Of a stretch of DNA of 64,000 nucleotides, positions 40,131 to 55,205 are shown in pieces. Every line of letters starts with the position of its first letter. The stretch's first letter is position 1. A model generated the notes under the pieces. The model was not told the origin of the DNA and made no database searches. It saw nothing but the letters and a program-made list of their open reading frames with translations. This DNA is from Phorcus lineatus (taxonomy: Eukaryota > Mollusca > Gastropoda > Trochida > Trochidae), in NCBI GenBank assembly GCA_921293015.1, contig OV121085.1:20101911-20165910 (forward strand), given 5' to 3'. Made by a program: the position numbers and the translations under genes.

Positions 40131-43100
40131 TTTCATATCTTATTTTGCTAATAGTTTTGATTGTTTGTTTATCAATTATAAGGGTGTCGTCTAGTCATGT
40201 CTAATTTGCACTTATCGTTACTAAAATCAACACCGTTACTTTAATATCGATGTAAAGACTTTTGAATGCTAACGTAACAGTTAAGAAAATTTAGTAATAT
40301 TCTTCAGTTTCAAACTACAACGAAGGGACAAAACAGTTAGAGCTCATTGTGCGTGTAAATGTATCTATGAACTTTTTTTTAACCAAGACTTAATTTTAAA
40401 AAAAAAGCGAATGTAAACAAGTTGGTTTCTCAATGTTCTCAGATAGTATGTACATACAATATTCAAAATACCCAAAAATTGCTATAGGCGAAAAAGCAGT
40501 TATTCTAAATTCAAAAGTTAGAATGATACACGTAGAAATAGTGTATCAAATATTTCTCCAAAAAAAGCTAATTTTGAATAGAATGCGTTTTTTAAGCTAA
40601 CGTCAATATTTTAATTTGGTTTAAACATATTTTTATTCATATAAGAATCTGGTTCGGTAAACAAGCAAGTCTTTGCTTTTATGAATACCTCACCAGTACA
40701 AAACGTAATAAGCAAAGTTCACAAGAACGAGACAAATAAAGAGAACAAAATACAAGAAAAATTCAACATGACAACATATTTTAATTTACTGATGGTATTC
40801 CCATAAATTCATTTTGAACATCTCTACAATCAACCCGAAATCATTTCACAGGGAAATTCAGATAAATTAATTGAATACGAATCACCACAAAATGAAGATG
40901 TATCTAATAACCTTACGATTGTAATCGAAAGACCACGCAATTATGTATAACATGTTTCAATCAGTAATGAAAAATTAGAGGTCGTACAATGCGATGATTT
41001 AATTCCGAGAGTAAGAAAAGTACGGCATGTTTTCATTTCATTGCTATGGATCTTCAACAATAAGACATTGAGTAGCGCCGGCTGAAATATACACCACTTT
41101 TATTTGACTTGAAGAGCCATTGAATCAGCGAGGCGCACGTGCAGCACGAGATGTTTATATTGCCAATAGCCATTCACAGTCTGTGATAAAGGCGGGGCAG
41201 TTTTATTAGCGGACAGCTGCACGCGTCCGAAGCGAAGAACTAATTAGCGCGGAAGATTATCCCTTTACGCTGTAGAAAGTTGTGATGAGTTTTACAGATT
41301 TCGTATCAGTACAGAAAAGTGATCTCTAATGTTTTTTTGTGTGTGCATATTTAGATAATTAGTCATCAAGTTATTAAATACAGTATATTGTATTATTGCA
41401 TTATAGATATATTGCGGTTAAACCATAATTAATTACCAAGTTATAAAGCAAATGCACTCATTTTGAAATATACGTCCTTGTTTATAGATATAGATTTAAA
41501 ACGACACGTATTCTTTAAAGTATATTATCCTAATCCTTCTGAAACTATACCTTTTCTTTCTTTGCGTATTTCCAATAGTCATACCCTTAACTAGGGCAAA
41601 TTATTGACTACAAATTCTAACATTATCCGCTTTAACATTGAATATGGTATATGACATGATATTGTGTTGTACGTTACTGTATCGTATGTCATGATAATGG
41701 AATGTAAACAGAAACGTCTTACTAATTTATCACTTCTAAAAGTCATCACAATTTTAATTCAAGAATACGAGATGTTAATTCAAATTAAAATATTCGAAAA
41801 TCCGAGTTTGTGTTTTTGACAGTCTACATTGTGGTTTCAGTTGTTTCAAATGCTCTTTGGAAAATAGCCCGCCAAAATTATTGCACTCGGATATTTTCGG
41901 AAATATTCGGCAACTGTCGGAATCTTTGGGTCAGGTAGCCGACCACCGGCAAACAAATACATTGTTTTTCAAGCCACACGAACAGTTTGTCGAATCAAGA
42001 CGTCTATATTCGTCAGCACTACGTGAAAATATTCTTACCAGCTTCATTTATCTCCCTTTGTTTTTGTCGCGCCAATACTAGATCACCTAAAGACAGGTCA
42101 GAAATCGCTCTAAGACACTGGATTCTTATGCATTTTGCTAATAACAAAATATGATTTTATTTGTGCGTTGAATTTTCATGAAATCGTTAATCGAGGAATT
42201 TTGTAATGATATTTTAATAATAAAACCTTTTTATTCATGAAATGCTGCCATGGAGTGCTTAAAACAAAGATTTCATATCTAGCACAACTCACAAATTGAT
42301 TTTCATAGATCTAGGCTTGTTAATCTTAAGTTTTCTTCTAAAATAGTGATTATGTTTTGGATAGTTATTAATTAGAAATAATCTTCATGGGAGAAGTTCT
42401 TCTAAAAGACTCAATATTATAAACTTTATTGACATTAGAGTGCTTAGCGGCCTATTAATCATGATAATTTGTTTTTAAAATGTACCATTATAGTAGCCTT
42501 CTAAACGAAGACTTGTATCAACCTTCGCAATGGAAACAGTGCCAGCTGATAGAACTTTTAAACGAATCAAAAAGTCAGAGTATGTTTTTGAACATTTTGT
42601 ACAAAAAGTGGTCATGAAAAAGTGTTTGACTTCAGAAAGTAGGAGTACAAATGTTTCATATAGTAAAGTTTTCATCCATGACTTAAGCACGAAATGATTG
42701 ATTAAAAAGCACATGAACAAGTGCTACGAGATAATTGCTTGATTTCAAATAAAGATTTTGGATCATTTTCACAAATGCTAGGGCATGGATCCTCGATTTC
42801 GGAGTCATATTTCAATTTACGGAGATAAAGTGTCAATATTTCAGAACTTCAGATCTGAAACGATAACTGGAAACCAAGAACTCATATCTTCAAATGCTTT
42901 ACCACTTTTCTCCGTATTATATTGAAGCAAGGTGATATATTTGGATTGATGGATGACAATGGATATTTTGTGAGCTGAGGGGAGTTCATTTTTACTTTGG
43001 CGGCACTTTCAAGTCTTTCAAAAACAGCACAATGACTTTGGTTATAACAGGTAAAACGAGCTATGATTATACATTGCGATGATACCTGTAAGCATCGATT

Positions 43101-46100
43101 GAAAATAGCAAATAACAAGTATTACTTTCAATTGCAGGCAAACCGTACTGCAAGGAGCAGTTGTCATAAGAAACTAAATGTATCATTGCACCCAAACCTC
43201 AATGCATGTAAGCCATTTGTCTTTGGAACATGTAAGAAACGTTTCACCAAGTGCTGGGAGATATAATGTTGTGTTATCCGGGCCAGATTTAGGGGAGATC
43301 AAAGGGATTTTGTCCAAATGCCGCCGATGTGCCGGGGTCCTATACTGTTGACCTGAAGTAACGCGTTCTCTCTCAGCAAATTTGGCCGCTTCCTAGAGTG
43401 TTTGCATGGGCCTTTTATCGCGTCGCTTCGATTGTATTTGTTAACAGCGCACAATGGGATATTATTCCCCTTCGTCTAGAGTCACTAGCCGTTCTTATTT
43501 ACATGATTCCCCCGTCCCCCCAGCGTTAGGGAGAAGGTTTGGGGGTTCCGTTTGTTTAGATGAAGAGTGTGTTGGGATTTTAGTTGAACACATCTCAAAC
43601 ACACATTGTTGGACTGCGAAGACAGACGCACAATGTAAGTGCTTAAAACGGCAGTGTTTTCAGGGGTGGGTCCGGTTTTAGAAAGAGGCGGAGAAGACAG
43701 AGACCAAATTACAGCTTGGCGTCAAAAATTCTTGTCATCCCTCGTCGCTCATCAAACGCTCGTGGTATTAATCCGAATTGAATTGGAGAAATTTCTTACA
43801 CAACTGGATCGTTTTTATAAAATGTAAATGAAATAGTTCCGATTTTGATAAATTAAATATAGTAAAATCTTGCTGATTATTTCTATTTATTTAATTGTTC
43901 AACTGGTAAAATCATGACTTTTCGTTTTAATGATTTATGTTATTTTCAAATTACATTGTTATCTATTCAAAAGAATGATTTAGATATTTTCTAAATGATT
44001 ACGATACAGTCAGTTTTTAAAAAATTGACTTCTCAGGTCTGCAATAAGAAGTAGTTGTTTCTTGATATTTACATTCTGCTTATGTTTTTGATGAAATGTA
44101 CCAAATTATAATAAATTTTAAAATTATAAAAAATACTTCATTTATGTTCAATGATATTAAACCCTGTTGCTTACCCTAAAGTAGAGAACATTTTCTTAAA
44201 ATAAATGCACGCCTGTTTCCCATCAAGCCTCGATTAAGCTTCAACCGATCTTATCAATTGTCGGGTTCATAAACTTAGGCTTCGGTTTCATTTCCCTCTT
44301 AGTATATTATTATATTATATCATCAACTCTTTTTTCATCATAGAAAAAAATATAGAAAATAATTGTCATTATAAAGAATATTGAAAAGCATTGCCTTTTC
44401 TCTAAACCAGGGATTCAAGAGAAATATATTCAAACATAAAACGGCGACCACGGGATACCAAAGGAATCATAGATGAAGCAAAAACCTTATGTTAAACCTT
44501 ATTTATAGTTATCATAAACACAATTATATAAGCATAGTGTCCTTCCTTATGTTAAATCCCTGCCAAATTGCAATGTATCATTTAAAAACCTTATCTGTGA
44601 AAATTAAAAAAATAATTCATAATCTCCGATATTATTTTTTTCTGCTGTGAATAATTATGATACGTGTAAAGTTAGAATCCAAACTAAATGTATTTTCTAT
44701 AATCCTTTTGAACTGATTTTCACGCCTTATCATTCCCTTTGAAGGCTTCGTACGGGTAAAACACCTTGAACTTCCAGGTAAGTTTCCTTTGTGAAGGTCT
44801 TTGATGGATTTCAGTCACACTCAGGTAAGTAGACAGTTATCCTGAATACATGATGGTATAATTGCGCTTTGGCCGACAAAGGCGGAAGACAAGTCCCTAG
44901 ATTAACAGTAAAAAGAGTTAATTACAACTGGAAAGAAACGAAACGAGAGTCATGACTTTTGTAACGAAGATCAGTTTGCACTGGTTTTGTACCTAGCAAG
45001 GGAGCGGTCATTTGTCAGGGAGCAATCATTAATTTAACAAAACCCTTGGCTCGAAGACTCCCGTACAGAACGGTATGCGCTCACTATTTGAAGTTGGCTT
45101 TTTGGCTTCAAAATTTCATTTGCCATTAAGTCCCACGTAAACACTCTTCGTCAAAGTCTGGGGTAGTCCCTCTCCCAACAGCTGACCTTCAGTGTGGGCT
45201 TCTGTATACGTGACATTTGGGAACTGTTAAAACTATAATTGTGAATGGGATTGCTATAGTTTTAGCAGTCATTTTAGTCGCAAACCCGCCGTCTGCGTTT
45301 GCACGGAGCACGTGGTTGAGTCGGCTCTTGTTTATTCCCGCCCCGTCGACATTTAAAGAAGGGCAACTCAGAAATGGATTCTTGTGTCTCTAACCAAGTC
45401 CACTAATTGCACCCTGCGTTCGCTTGTAATGGGAGTCAACATACCGAAAACAGCTTTGACACGGATTTTGTAAAATATTTAACCTTTACGTATTCTTGGA
45501 GCATCAGAGGTCACGTGACCTAAAGCCACATGTGCATGACCAACATTGTGACACTTTGAGGTCCGTTAGTTTTATCTTGTCCTAACACTGTGCTGAATTG
45601 TTAAATTGTAACGTTTGTATCTTCGACAAATTTCGCCTTTGCACACTCACAGTTTATAATGTAAGAGTAAATTACATATAGAAAACAGCTGTTGAATCAA
45701 CTCAAAAGATTAGCCCCCCCCCCCCTCCCTTTCTCTATACTTCAGTCAAAGTCAGCAGATGTATAAACTGACTAACATGTCAAAATAGAATGCAGAGAAT
45801 TGTTCGTATTGCGACTAAAGCCTTAAAGACACTGAAGCGCGTTTTTGGACCTTCATTTTTTAAACATTTTCCATTTCTTATAAGTTTATGCAAAATGTAT
45901 TTTCTTCAGCGGGTAAAACATTACCCAATCCGATGATCCTTCATGTCGACATTTTAGCGGGAACACCTTTTTATCATTCGAGTTTGAAAATTGATTGGCG
46001 AAGTTTTATCGAACGGAGTATGTTTTAGAACTGATTTTATTGATTTATGAAGTAAGATTAAAATAAAATAAAATTTGATTACCGGTTTGTGAGACCCCCT

Positions 46101-48990
46101 TTCCTAAGAAAATATGTTACGGTGTCTTTAAAGTTAAAATATGAACAGCATTCTTTGGTAATCTTACAGTGCAGGGTTTTACTAGATATAGCCAAGAAAT
46201 GCATTATTTCAACTCCCTTTCTACACATTGTACTTTTGCATTTTCCCTGATTAAGATGATATAAATGAGATACGTACAACTACTTAATAAAAGTTTTTAA
46301 AAAATTTCTTTCGTACTCATGTAATTTGGTGTTCACATTAGTTCGACTTATTCAGCGCTCATTTTGCCAATAGTCACGAGTTTTTTAATAGATGAAATGA
46401 AAACATATTCCGATCAAATAATTGGAATAATTCATGCAACACCGTAGTCCAATATTCAACAACTAAATTTCTTGATTATCTTATAAAACTGTCATTTCAA
46501 AATATTGTTTTAAATCACGTACGAAACAATATTTCTAATTTATATTTGACCTAAATTTTGCCGAAGTGTCTTCATTATTGCATAAATATGAACAACTTAA
46601 AAATCCAATTTTGACCCCGTGACCCTTTTTTTCGGAATGCCTGATTTGTTGCTGTTATCCCACATATCTGTTCCTTGTATCTGTTAGTGTAAAAATGATT
46701 CCGTTATAAATTAATACAAATCTATTTTCTTAAAGGTATTTTGTTAAGAAATGGTGACTCATTTAAACTTTCTCTTATGACAGCTTTACACGGGAATTCT
46801 TGCACAGACATACAAACATTTGTTCCAAAACTTAATAACTGTACAACATTATTATCAAATCGATCTTATTAAGTTTGATTTTAATGCAAGTATGGCTATC
46901 TCACTGCTATTGTAAGTTTCAGAGTGGTCTTGAGAAAGAAGCCATACAATACCGGTGTTAAAATCATTTCCGCTTTAAGTGTCTATATCTCGAAATGAGT
47001 GCCACTTTGCGAGTGTAATCGATTTCATTCAGAAGTTATAAAAACCCAGGGGTCGTGCCAATTAGATCTCAAGGGATGCAGGGGTCACTTAAATGATACG
47101 CCACCTGGTGATAAACTCGGGAGTGATCTCCCCTGAGAAAATTGATATGTCTATGGAGAGATGTCCATTTTAACGCTTATTACTGTCATTGAGTGACACT
47201 GATTCACTCGGACAGCGGTGAGCATTACAATAGTCTATAAACTGTCAGTCGACCTCTATAGGTAAATTTTAACTTCTCTCAAACGATGAATAAGTCGGGG
47301 CCAAATTGCGCTTATTCGTCTTAGTCCAAGTTGATCTCGCTATGAACAAAAACCACCATCGAAAGGGCTTTGCGAAAGTGGGTTGAGATATTTGTCAAAG
47401 TTTCAAATTAATTTTGATGCGTTGATAAATGATTCATTTTTAAGTAGGCGTGTATATAACTCATAAAATATTTTTCAATAAGGATTTAAAAAGGCAGCGA
47501 AATTTATTAAAGGATGTTTAACACTATGATTCTTTCGTTCTTCAACTGTATTTGAATGTATCGGCCTTCAAGATACTTACAGACCATCCTGTATCTGAAT
47601 TCATTGAGAAATTATTTTCAACTTAATTTACATCATTTTCGATCTTTCTGACATTATAAAAACATTAATAATTTTGAGTTCAATATACGACTCCACGTCT
47701 TACTTAACTTCCCTTTCACTTAACGGACTAAAATAACCAATTACCTATGAGAAAATCTTATACAACTCTAATAACCGTAACAAAAACAATAACAAGGGAA
47801 ATTTATAGACCTAACTTTAGATTATTTTCATTTCATTATCAAGTAAAACAAATAGACAGTGATTCGCCTGTATAATTCCAGCTGTCGACAAGCCCCTGTT
47901 AAGAGGCGTGTGTCACAAGTCCCGTGAGACCTCGCGAGATTAAGTGAGAGCGCCACCTGACGGTCTCGTCACTCCAAGGATTATTCCCCCTGACGTAATT
48001 TTTAACCACGGGAGATAGGATCAGTGGGGAAATTTCATGGCTATTCTAAATTGACACTTACATGTACTGAACAATTGACTAAGCAATGTTCGTTTACGCC
48101 TTCAAGTTTTATTTTAAAATATTTACTTTTATGTACATACAAAGCGAAATGATCGTCAATACTTTTTTCATTTTTTGAAAAAATATAATTTAGCATTAGA
48201 TTATGCTTCAGAAACTTTACAGTAATTAACTTTATTTGGCATGCTACCGCTATAAATAATGGGAACGATTGAAAAGCCTCTGATCAAATTCCACAAAATA
48301 TATGAAAGTAAACTATTTAGGTTAATATGACGAATAACTACATGTTTATGTTCGTAGAATGTACCTATTTTTTCTACGTCTAATTAAAAACATATTCTTT
48401 CTTATCGAATATGAAGACACGAAATGTAAAATCAGTTAAAAACGATAAGCCTTGATTTTCTACGCTATCCCCATCCTGTAAACTATTTGTTCAGTTCGCT
48501 TTGAAAATAGCTATTTCAAATTTGGTTGTAGACGATGCCCATACCATTGCTAAGACGAAAAAGTCTAATAAATAATGAAACAATGTACCAGTTTTCCTGA
48601 ATCATATTTCTTTGTTTTTCTACGTTGTATGTTTCGTCGATAGACTAACTCTCAGTCTCGAAAAAATAATTCAAATAAATATTGTTCTTAAACATAAGAA
48701 GGGAGCTTCTGATACTTGTGCAATCGTAGTTGACTCCTTATCTAGACTTGAATTTAAAGAGATTACGTTCAGGTCAAAATATCATAAACTACAGTTTGTT
48801 GGTAAGACGGTTTCGTAGATTCTACATCTACTTGCAGAATTATGGCTGTGACGTCATAAAAATCTCTACGAGTAGGATCACTCATTGACCAGTTGTCGGT
48901 TGAAAGTCAGGTCATGTAATTAGAACACCGCTGTTCCCTGATATAATCGACGCTTGTAAATTTAATGGTTGGTCCTTGTTAACCATGACG
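40131..48990. other. Intergenic, no gene recognised
   Basis: Mostly AT-rich, with isolated GC-richer islands that may be regulatory: 41.10-41.29 kb, 43.29-43.70 kb, 45.28-45.40 kb, 47.04-47.26 kb and 47.88-48.02 kb. A C12 run is at 45714-45725. ORFs of 60-81 codons show no family resemblance. Confidence 0.5.
41100..41290. promoter_or_regulatory. Candidate distal regulatory block
   Basis: A GC-richer island with E-box GACAGCTGC, a CACGTG, a CCAATAGCCATT and homeodomain-type AATTAG sites. It has no ORF or repeat. Inferred from composition and motif mix only. Confidence 0.22.
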
Positions 48991-48995
48991 TTCAG

Positions 48996-49192
48996 CCAGG
49001 GGAGGGGCAGAAAGAGACTTGGGGGTGAAGGCAGGGGTGACTGACCACAGGACGCGGGGCGAGGGCCGGGGGACCGAAAGGGGGGAGGATAGGGGTGTCG
49101 GTGGGGGTCGACAGAGGGGAGGCAGCTGACATGGGGTGTGGATGCAATGAGGGGAAGGAGGGTGGGGAGGGGGCGGGGTGGACAAGGAGGAT
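48996..49192 (+). repeat. G-rich tract with many G-runs
   Basis: About 200 bp of purine-biased DNA with more than fifteen runs of three to six G on the plus strand. It has G-quadruplex potential. The 68-codon Pro-rich minus ORF across it reflects base composition. Confidence 0.8.
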
Positions 49193-49910
49193 CAGTTAGA
49201 CACCTGTAGGTGTGTATTTCTCATTACTACTGATATGAGCGCGCTTCAACACACATCAACTCGTAATAGCGCAGATTACGTGGCTTTCAAGTGATGTGCA
49301 TGGATGCTAATTTGATAGCGTGATTGATGACTTTAGTTCCGAATTGATGATTTCAGAGGTACATGGTGGTCAGATAAATGTTAAGATGGTCATTTTGCAG
49401 TTTCGATCATGGAAATCTTAAGAAATATTGTAACATTGAAAATTTAAAAATTGAGAAACGATTTCAATGGATTTTAATGTTCTGACTGCAAATTTCGTTG
49501 TAGATTTTCCGATTTAAAAACAGGCGAATACTATAATTCAATATTGTACATACATTTATGCAACACTTAATATACCAAAATTTAAATTCTCGTAATAATA
49601 ATAAATGTCTCAAATACCATGAACAGGATTTTATTCAACAATCAAAGCACATACATGCGAGACTGCAAACCAAACTAACAATGTTTTCACTTGAAACGAT
49701 ATATAACAAAATAGAACAAAAATGGTCAAGGAATGAGTAGTTCATAGCTGCAGTCAATCTCCGATTCCTCACGTTCTGTGATAAAGACCAAATACGGTAC
49801 CAGGTCGTCCCATCTCCCATCCATCTACAATCCAATCAGTTCCACGCCTACAAATCATCGGACGCAATCGTCCAATGACATAAAGCTACATGGTTAATAT
49901 TGCATAAGTC
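49193..49910. other. Intergenic, no gene seen
   Basis: AT-rich with short ORFs only. Confidence 0.6.
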
Positions 49911-50730
49911 GAAAAATGACAAGGCATTGTCCTTTTTCCCACAAAACCGAGCCGTTGTATCTTTCAATGATATTTCTTAAGGCAAGCCTATCATGTTCCT
50001 CCAAATACGTGACTAAACACAATGAATTTATGTTGCATTGTATGAAAAGATTTCAGACAGTGTCATTTTCCATATATACGGACCATTGATGCCATTTAAT
50101 CATCTTTCAAAAAAGGCTGAGATGAAATGACATGGCATCTTATACGTATACATAAGACACTGTCATTTTCCAGCAATTAAGAGCATTAAAATAATTATTT
50201 CAAGTCTATCATGAACTGCAGGTGTAACATTTACAAAGCAATGAAATGACATTACATCATATACATTTATATCAGACATTGAAATTTCCCATAAATGCCA
50301 TTAATTTACATCCTACAATGATGTCTCTAAACGCAAGGCTATCATGTTCTCACAAGGTGTGAGATGGAAAAAACAATGAATTTACATTACATCATATGAA
50401 CAGATTTCGGACATCGTCATTTTCCATCACTTGTTATAAACAAGATGTCTTTGAATGGTAAGGGTATCGTGTACATAGCTACACACCAATATAAAAAAAG
50501 ACAAAGAATTAACTTTACACCATTAAACCAATTTCGGACATCGTCCTTTTCCATGAACATGTATGTTTGATGTCTTCGAAGAGTAAAGGTATCATGTATC
50601 TTAACACCTGGAAATTAAAAAGAAAATGAATTAACATTACACCATTCAAACTTTGTCATTCTTCGTCAACAGCGATTCATTCATGATGAACAAATGCCTC
50701 GGAACGTAAAGGATATCATGTACCCCTTAA
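49910..50730. repeat. Degenerate tandem repeat, unit about 100-133 bp, about 7 copies
   Basis: The phrase ATTTCGGACATCGTCATTTTCC recurs in diverged form near 50051, 50153, 50271, 50404, 50532 and 50646. It alternates with GGTATCATGTAC and CAATGAATTAACATTACACCA. Earlier, weaker units start near 49.91 kb. Confidence 0.85.
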
Positions 50731-53700
50731 TTTGATAATCCATCTCCTAGAAGATCCCCCTGAACGTATTACCGTATAGTAGCGACTGCCTGTCACCTTT
50801 GTTCCCAAAGAAGCGCCCCTAATCCACAACCCGTATTGAAGTTTGGCTAAGCTAACAGACTTCTCACGTACTATTACCCCGACCACAATCTACTAATGGT
50901 CTATTAAAGAGCGTCTGTTGACACTTGGCGCTTTACATACACTATCAAGTGCCTCGTAGCTTCCGTTACAAATTGACATAAGCACGATCGGTTGACTCTT
51001 GGTCCCGAAGCAGGATGGTTTGAAAGAGACGGGGGTAAAATAAAGGTTTGCACCTGAGAGGAAGGCGGCCACCCCCATTAGCGAAGAGGTTCAAGACATT
51101 CCGCTATGTTCAACACGGGTACGCCAATTTTAACTTACACTTGGAATTTCTGACTTTAATTTCAGCGTTTAGCCCTCCTTATAATGGAGTTTGGAGAAAA
51201 AATTTGGTGTCAGTGTATTTAAAAGATTTGTTCATTTTAAGGGTTCTTGTCTCATAATGAGGATGGAATACATACACAGTTTCTACCTCAAGATTGAGTT
51301 TGTAATTCTAAAACCTTATACTGACATCTTGTATTCTTTTAATTGTTTTCTGTTTACGCGACATGTTAATTCTAACGAAACCAAACTGTTTCAAGTTTGA
51401 AAGACATGTAATTGAAATGGTTTAATATTCGCCAGCATAACTTTCTATATTTATACATGTTACATTTTATACATGTTACATTTCGGATCTGTTTTTGCGT
51501 TTTGCCGGACACATTGCAATCTAATACAAAAGTAGTGTATATATCTAAAGAAAAAGTCGTCAAAAATGTTCAACAAAAGTTTTTTTAAAATTAACAAGAC
51601 AGAAAGCACAGCTTTAATAGTTTACATTTTTTATGTGACGCCTTCATTGACCTGATAAAAATCTCTCAGGAATTTTTCCACAATCATCCATTTTATACAA
51701 ACTAGTTACAGTGTCCTGAGAGAAAATTTCTTAGGCCAACAAAGTTTTGCCCTTTCTGTTAATGATTCCGGAAAATCTTCACAGATAATTATGTTGTCAT
51801 TATACATTCAAAATCTTGCCAGAAATATACGATAGTCTATTGATACCATTTTGGTATTGTTTTGTGTATTCATTTTAAAGGATTGATGTAACTGTAAATA
51901 AGAATATGATATCAATACTTACTGGACCATAACGTTCAGCATCTACCCGATAATCAGTTGTTAATCAACATATAAAATATTGAGGATATTAAACGACGTC
52001 CCGTTTAATATTTTTTTTATGAAACGAGAGAGTAGTTTGGTATTTAACGAGCGAAAGCGAGTTTGATAGCGAATTTTTAAAAATTAATTGGGACTGAGTT
52101 TAGTATTCTATTTATTAGTCGCTGAATTATATCAAAGAAAAAGGAAGATAGCCGCGCGGCTAACAATTATTCTTGGCGATTTTGACGTCATGTGACGTCA
52201 AGCAACACGCGATGTCATTACACATTGTGTAAACATATTGTACATTTATTAACCGGCGGTATCTTCAACGGGGAGTAATAATTTGAATCATTCAGTACTT
52301 TGATATTAAACATTCAGATGGCCCTTAATTTGTGTTGTTGAGTATATGAAAAGCATAAAAAATGACCAATTGCCAGAAGGAAAACATACTTTTTTTCTTA
52401 GACAAATATACATATTGATTAGCTCCAAAAATGTTTCTTCAGAAAATACCAACACTGTCGGAACAATCTGAAAAGCGGAATATAATCATAATGAACGACA
52501 CCAACAAATACATTAGTGTAAAAGAATACTCCCTCCGGAGATGAATAATAGACAGAGTACCATTAACTGACAAACTGTCTTGTATATCACATGGAATGGT
52601 CTGTTTCTGTGTATACAAGACCATACATTAATCTATTAGACCCATCATTGTCACAAACCTTGACGCAAAACACACCAACACAAATCATTGTAGTATTGTC
52701 TTATGTGTAGCATTTTACACTAAACAGGCCAACACAACTTTACTCATTGTAGATTTGGGATCATGTAGCATAAAAAGAAACAAAATCAGACACGACAGGT
52801 TTCGTTGATAAAGCTAGTTAATTTATAACAAGTAGCTGATCGTGAAGCAAACACATGATACCACTATATTGTGATGATCACTGTATAATGTGACAATAAA
52901 GAAAATAAACAAAGTTCAAAATATGCACTGGAAATTTTGAGTCATTGTTCTTTTCGTAACACCGACTGAGCAATGACAGAACATAAAACAGCGAACAAGT
53001 CTTGGACAATATTTCTTACCAATATAAGAGCAAGAAACATAATATCACACCATAGATAGTGTAATTCTTAAAAATTAAATCCATATCATTACAGAATATC
53101 TATATTACTGGGTCAGCACATCATTTATTCACAAGAGATTGTGTTCGTAAGAGAACAGAAAGAATTACTGTCCATTGTGTTGTTTTATTGTCCGGAAATA
53201 CTGAGGTTTACATACATACGTTCTTGTGTGATAGGAGATTCAAAAGTATATACACATAGTTTTTCCCGTGACAATTCGTTTTTAAGCATGTGTTTATGTG
53301 CTTCGCGAGTCACCACAATCTCGCACACTGGGATCAAGGGAGATAACTCTTTTTTACCAAAAAGTCTGATTCAAAACTAAACCGAAACAGAAAACGAAAT
53401 TAAATGAAAATAATCATCAACAGATTGTAAATGTTTACATGATGCAATGGTTGAAAGTTATGATTCTTGAATATACTCCGAAAATGAAAGGCTGCTTTTC
53501 TAAAAAAAATACTTCATTGATTTAAGTTGGAACCCAGTGGTCTCCATGCAGTGGGCGACAAGAATCGTTGGTGCTCCCAGAAACGAAGTTTTAACATGCA
53601 CAGTTCTTCACCATTTTATAGAAGCACTGATAAACTAAGTGGGAAAAGCGAGTAACATTTTATAATGTCTTTCCTTAATGAGAAATTTTGTATTTGAAAT

Positions 53701-54590
53701 CAAATTCTGATGCTTCGTAGGTGCAAAACAGAAAGTGCAGAATCAGAAACTGCAATTCGGAAGGTTTTTGCAATTATCCAGAAAAGTAATTCGTATATTT
53801 ACCAAATAGGATATACAGAAACTGAAATAATTTGAAGTAAGTTCATAGGAGATCAACTTCATTTAACCGAGCTGATTGAACCAGACAACTGACGGCCATT
53901 TGTAAAATAATAAAATATAAAATGATGTTCGTTTAACGGTTCCAGTTCATGAAAATAAACTTGAAAGTGGTGGTTAGGAAAATACAATTCCGCCTTTACG
54001 ACTTAACGCAGACTGATTACTTACGGAATGCCGACACAGAATTCACTTTTAATTTATGTAAAACTTCAAGGGAGACAATAAGCACACGTCCTACAGTTCG
54101 GACGAGAAACCCAGCCCCTCTTTTAATTAAAACTCTCTAAACAAAGACATCATAAGCAATAACGACTTAACGTACGGCCTCCAACAGGCTTTCGACGATC
54201 GTTAATGGCGGCTCAATGATTACCCAGCATGCAAAGGGCGTGATTGATGGGCCTGTTGTCTATTTCAACATTCCGAAGGTGTAGTTTGGTATTGAAAAGA
54301 CACTGACTCTGTCAGAATGTCCTCCTTTTTGTTTGATCTCACTACAATGAGTGTCCGCGTACGCCGAAGATGCTTCGGTCATGTCCGGAATGTTGTCCGA
54401 ATTGCTCCCGTCCATGTGCCTTGTAATGGACAATGCGAAGCGCGGCCACGTGGCTTGACCACTGGTCAGAGAGTAAAACACACATGGGGACAAATTTTTG
54501 CAAATGTGATGCTACATATTTGGTACATGTTGTTTTCTGTGAGTAATTATAGAGATCATGCTGGTTATAGCCTGTTGGGGTTTTGCACCG
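50731..54590. other. Intergenic, no gene recognised
   Basis: AT-rich. Two TGACGTCA octamers sit 10 bp apart (52183, 52193) in a GC-richer patch that also holds GCCGCGCGGC. A 119-codon ORF from 54317 runs into a MITE and is unlikely to be real. Confidence 0.55.
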
Positions 54591-55205
54591 TTAAACGCAC
54601 TAGTGCACACCAATATTTCGTAAACACAACGAATGCACAGATACTGCATATCTCTCGATATTATTCAAGATCCTAACTAAAGTAATCTACCTCAAATATT
54701 TAGGTATTCAGGTAGTAAAGGTGATTTTTAAAGACCGGAAGTATTTAATGTAACATAACTTTAAATCCGCATGAACTACGATATCGGAAATATTAAGATT
54801 TTGCTTAAAACCAAAAAGTGGAAACGGCAGCCACTTTGGTCAATCTAATAGCAATGCTAATGCTGTGTTATTAAATCGGTTTATTTACAACATTGCTTTC
54901 ATAAAACAAAATTCATTCTTTGTTCTCAGTTCAGAGTTTAGGTAAATTCAATAGCTGCACATAATAGTAGTCCAGCCGCGTTCAAATGTCTATGATTTAT
55001 CCGTTGTGTGCACAGCTAACCCTAGATTTTTTATATGTCCAAGCCGACAGCGGCTGCCTAAAATTTTTCATTGTTGATTGCAGGTCAATTATAAAGAATT
55101 TTAAGTATTTCATTGCATCGATAGAAAGCTTAAGTGAATGCATAAGTCCTCTTAAACCTTAAAATAACCAATTTAAACCGTAAAAGCGTGCACTAGTGCC
55201 TTTAA
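54591..55205 (+). mobile_element. TTAA MITE family B, copy 1 (615 bp)
   Basis: Left end TTAAACGCACTAGTGCAC, right end GTGCACTAGTGCCTTTAA, forming inverted terminal repeats around GCACTAGTGCAC with TTAA on both sides. The interior matches copy 2 (CACCAATATTTCG, GACCGGAAG, TGCATGAACTACGA-like). No ORF of its own. Confidence 0.85.

Noticed and set aside
54317..54676. 119-codon ORF
   Set aside because: Its last third runs into TTAA MITE B and the remainder shows no domain, so chance openness is the simpler explanation.
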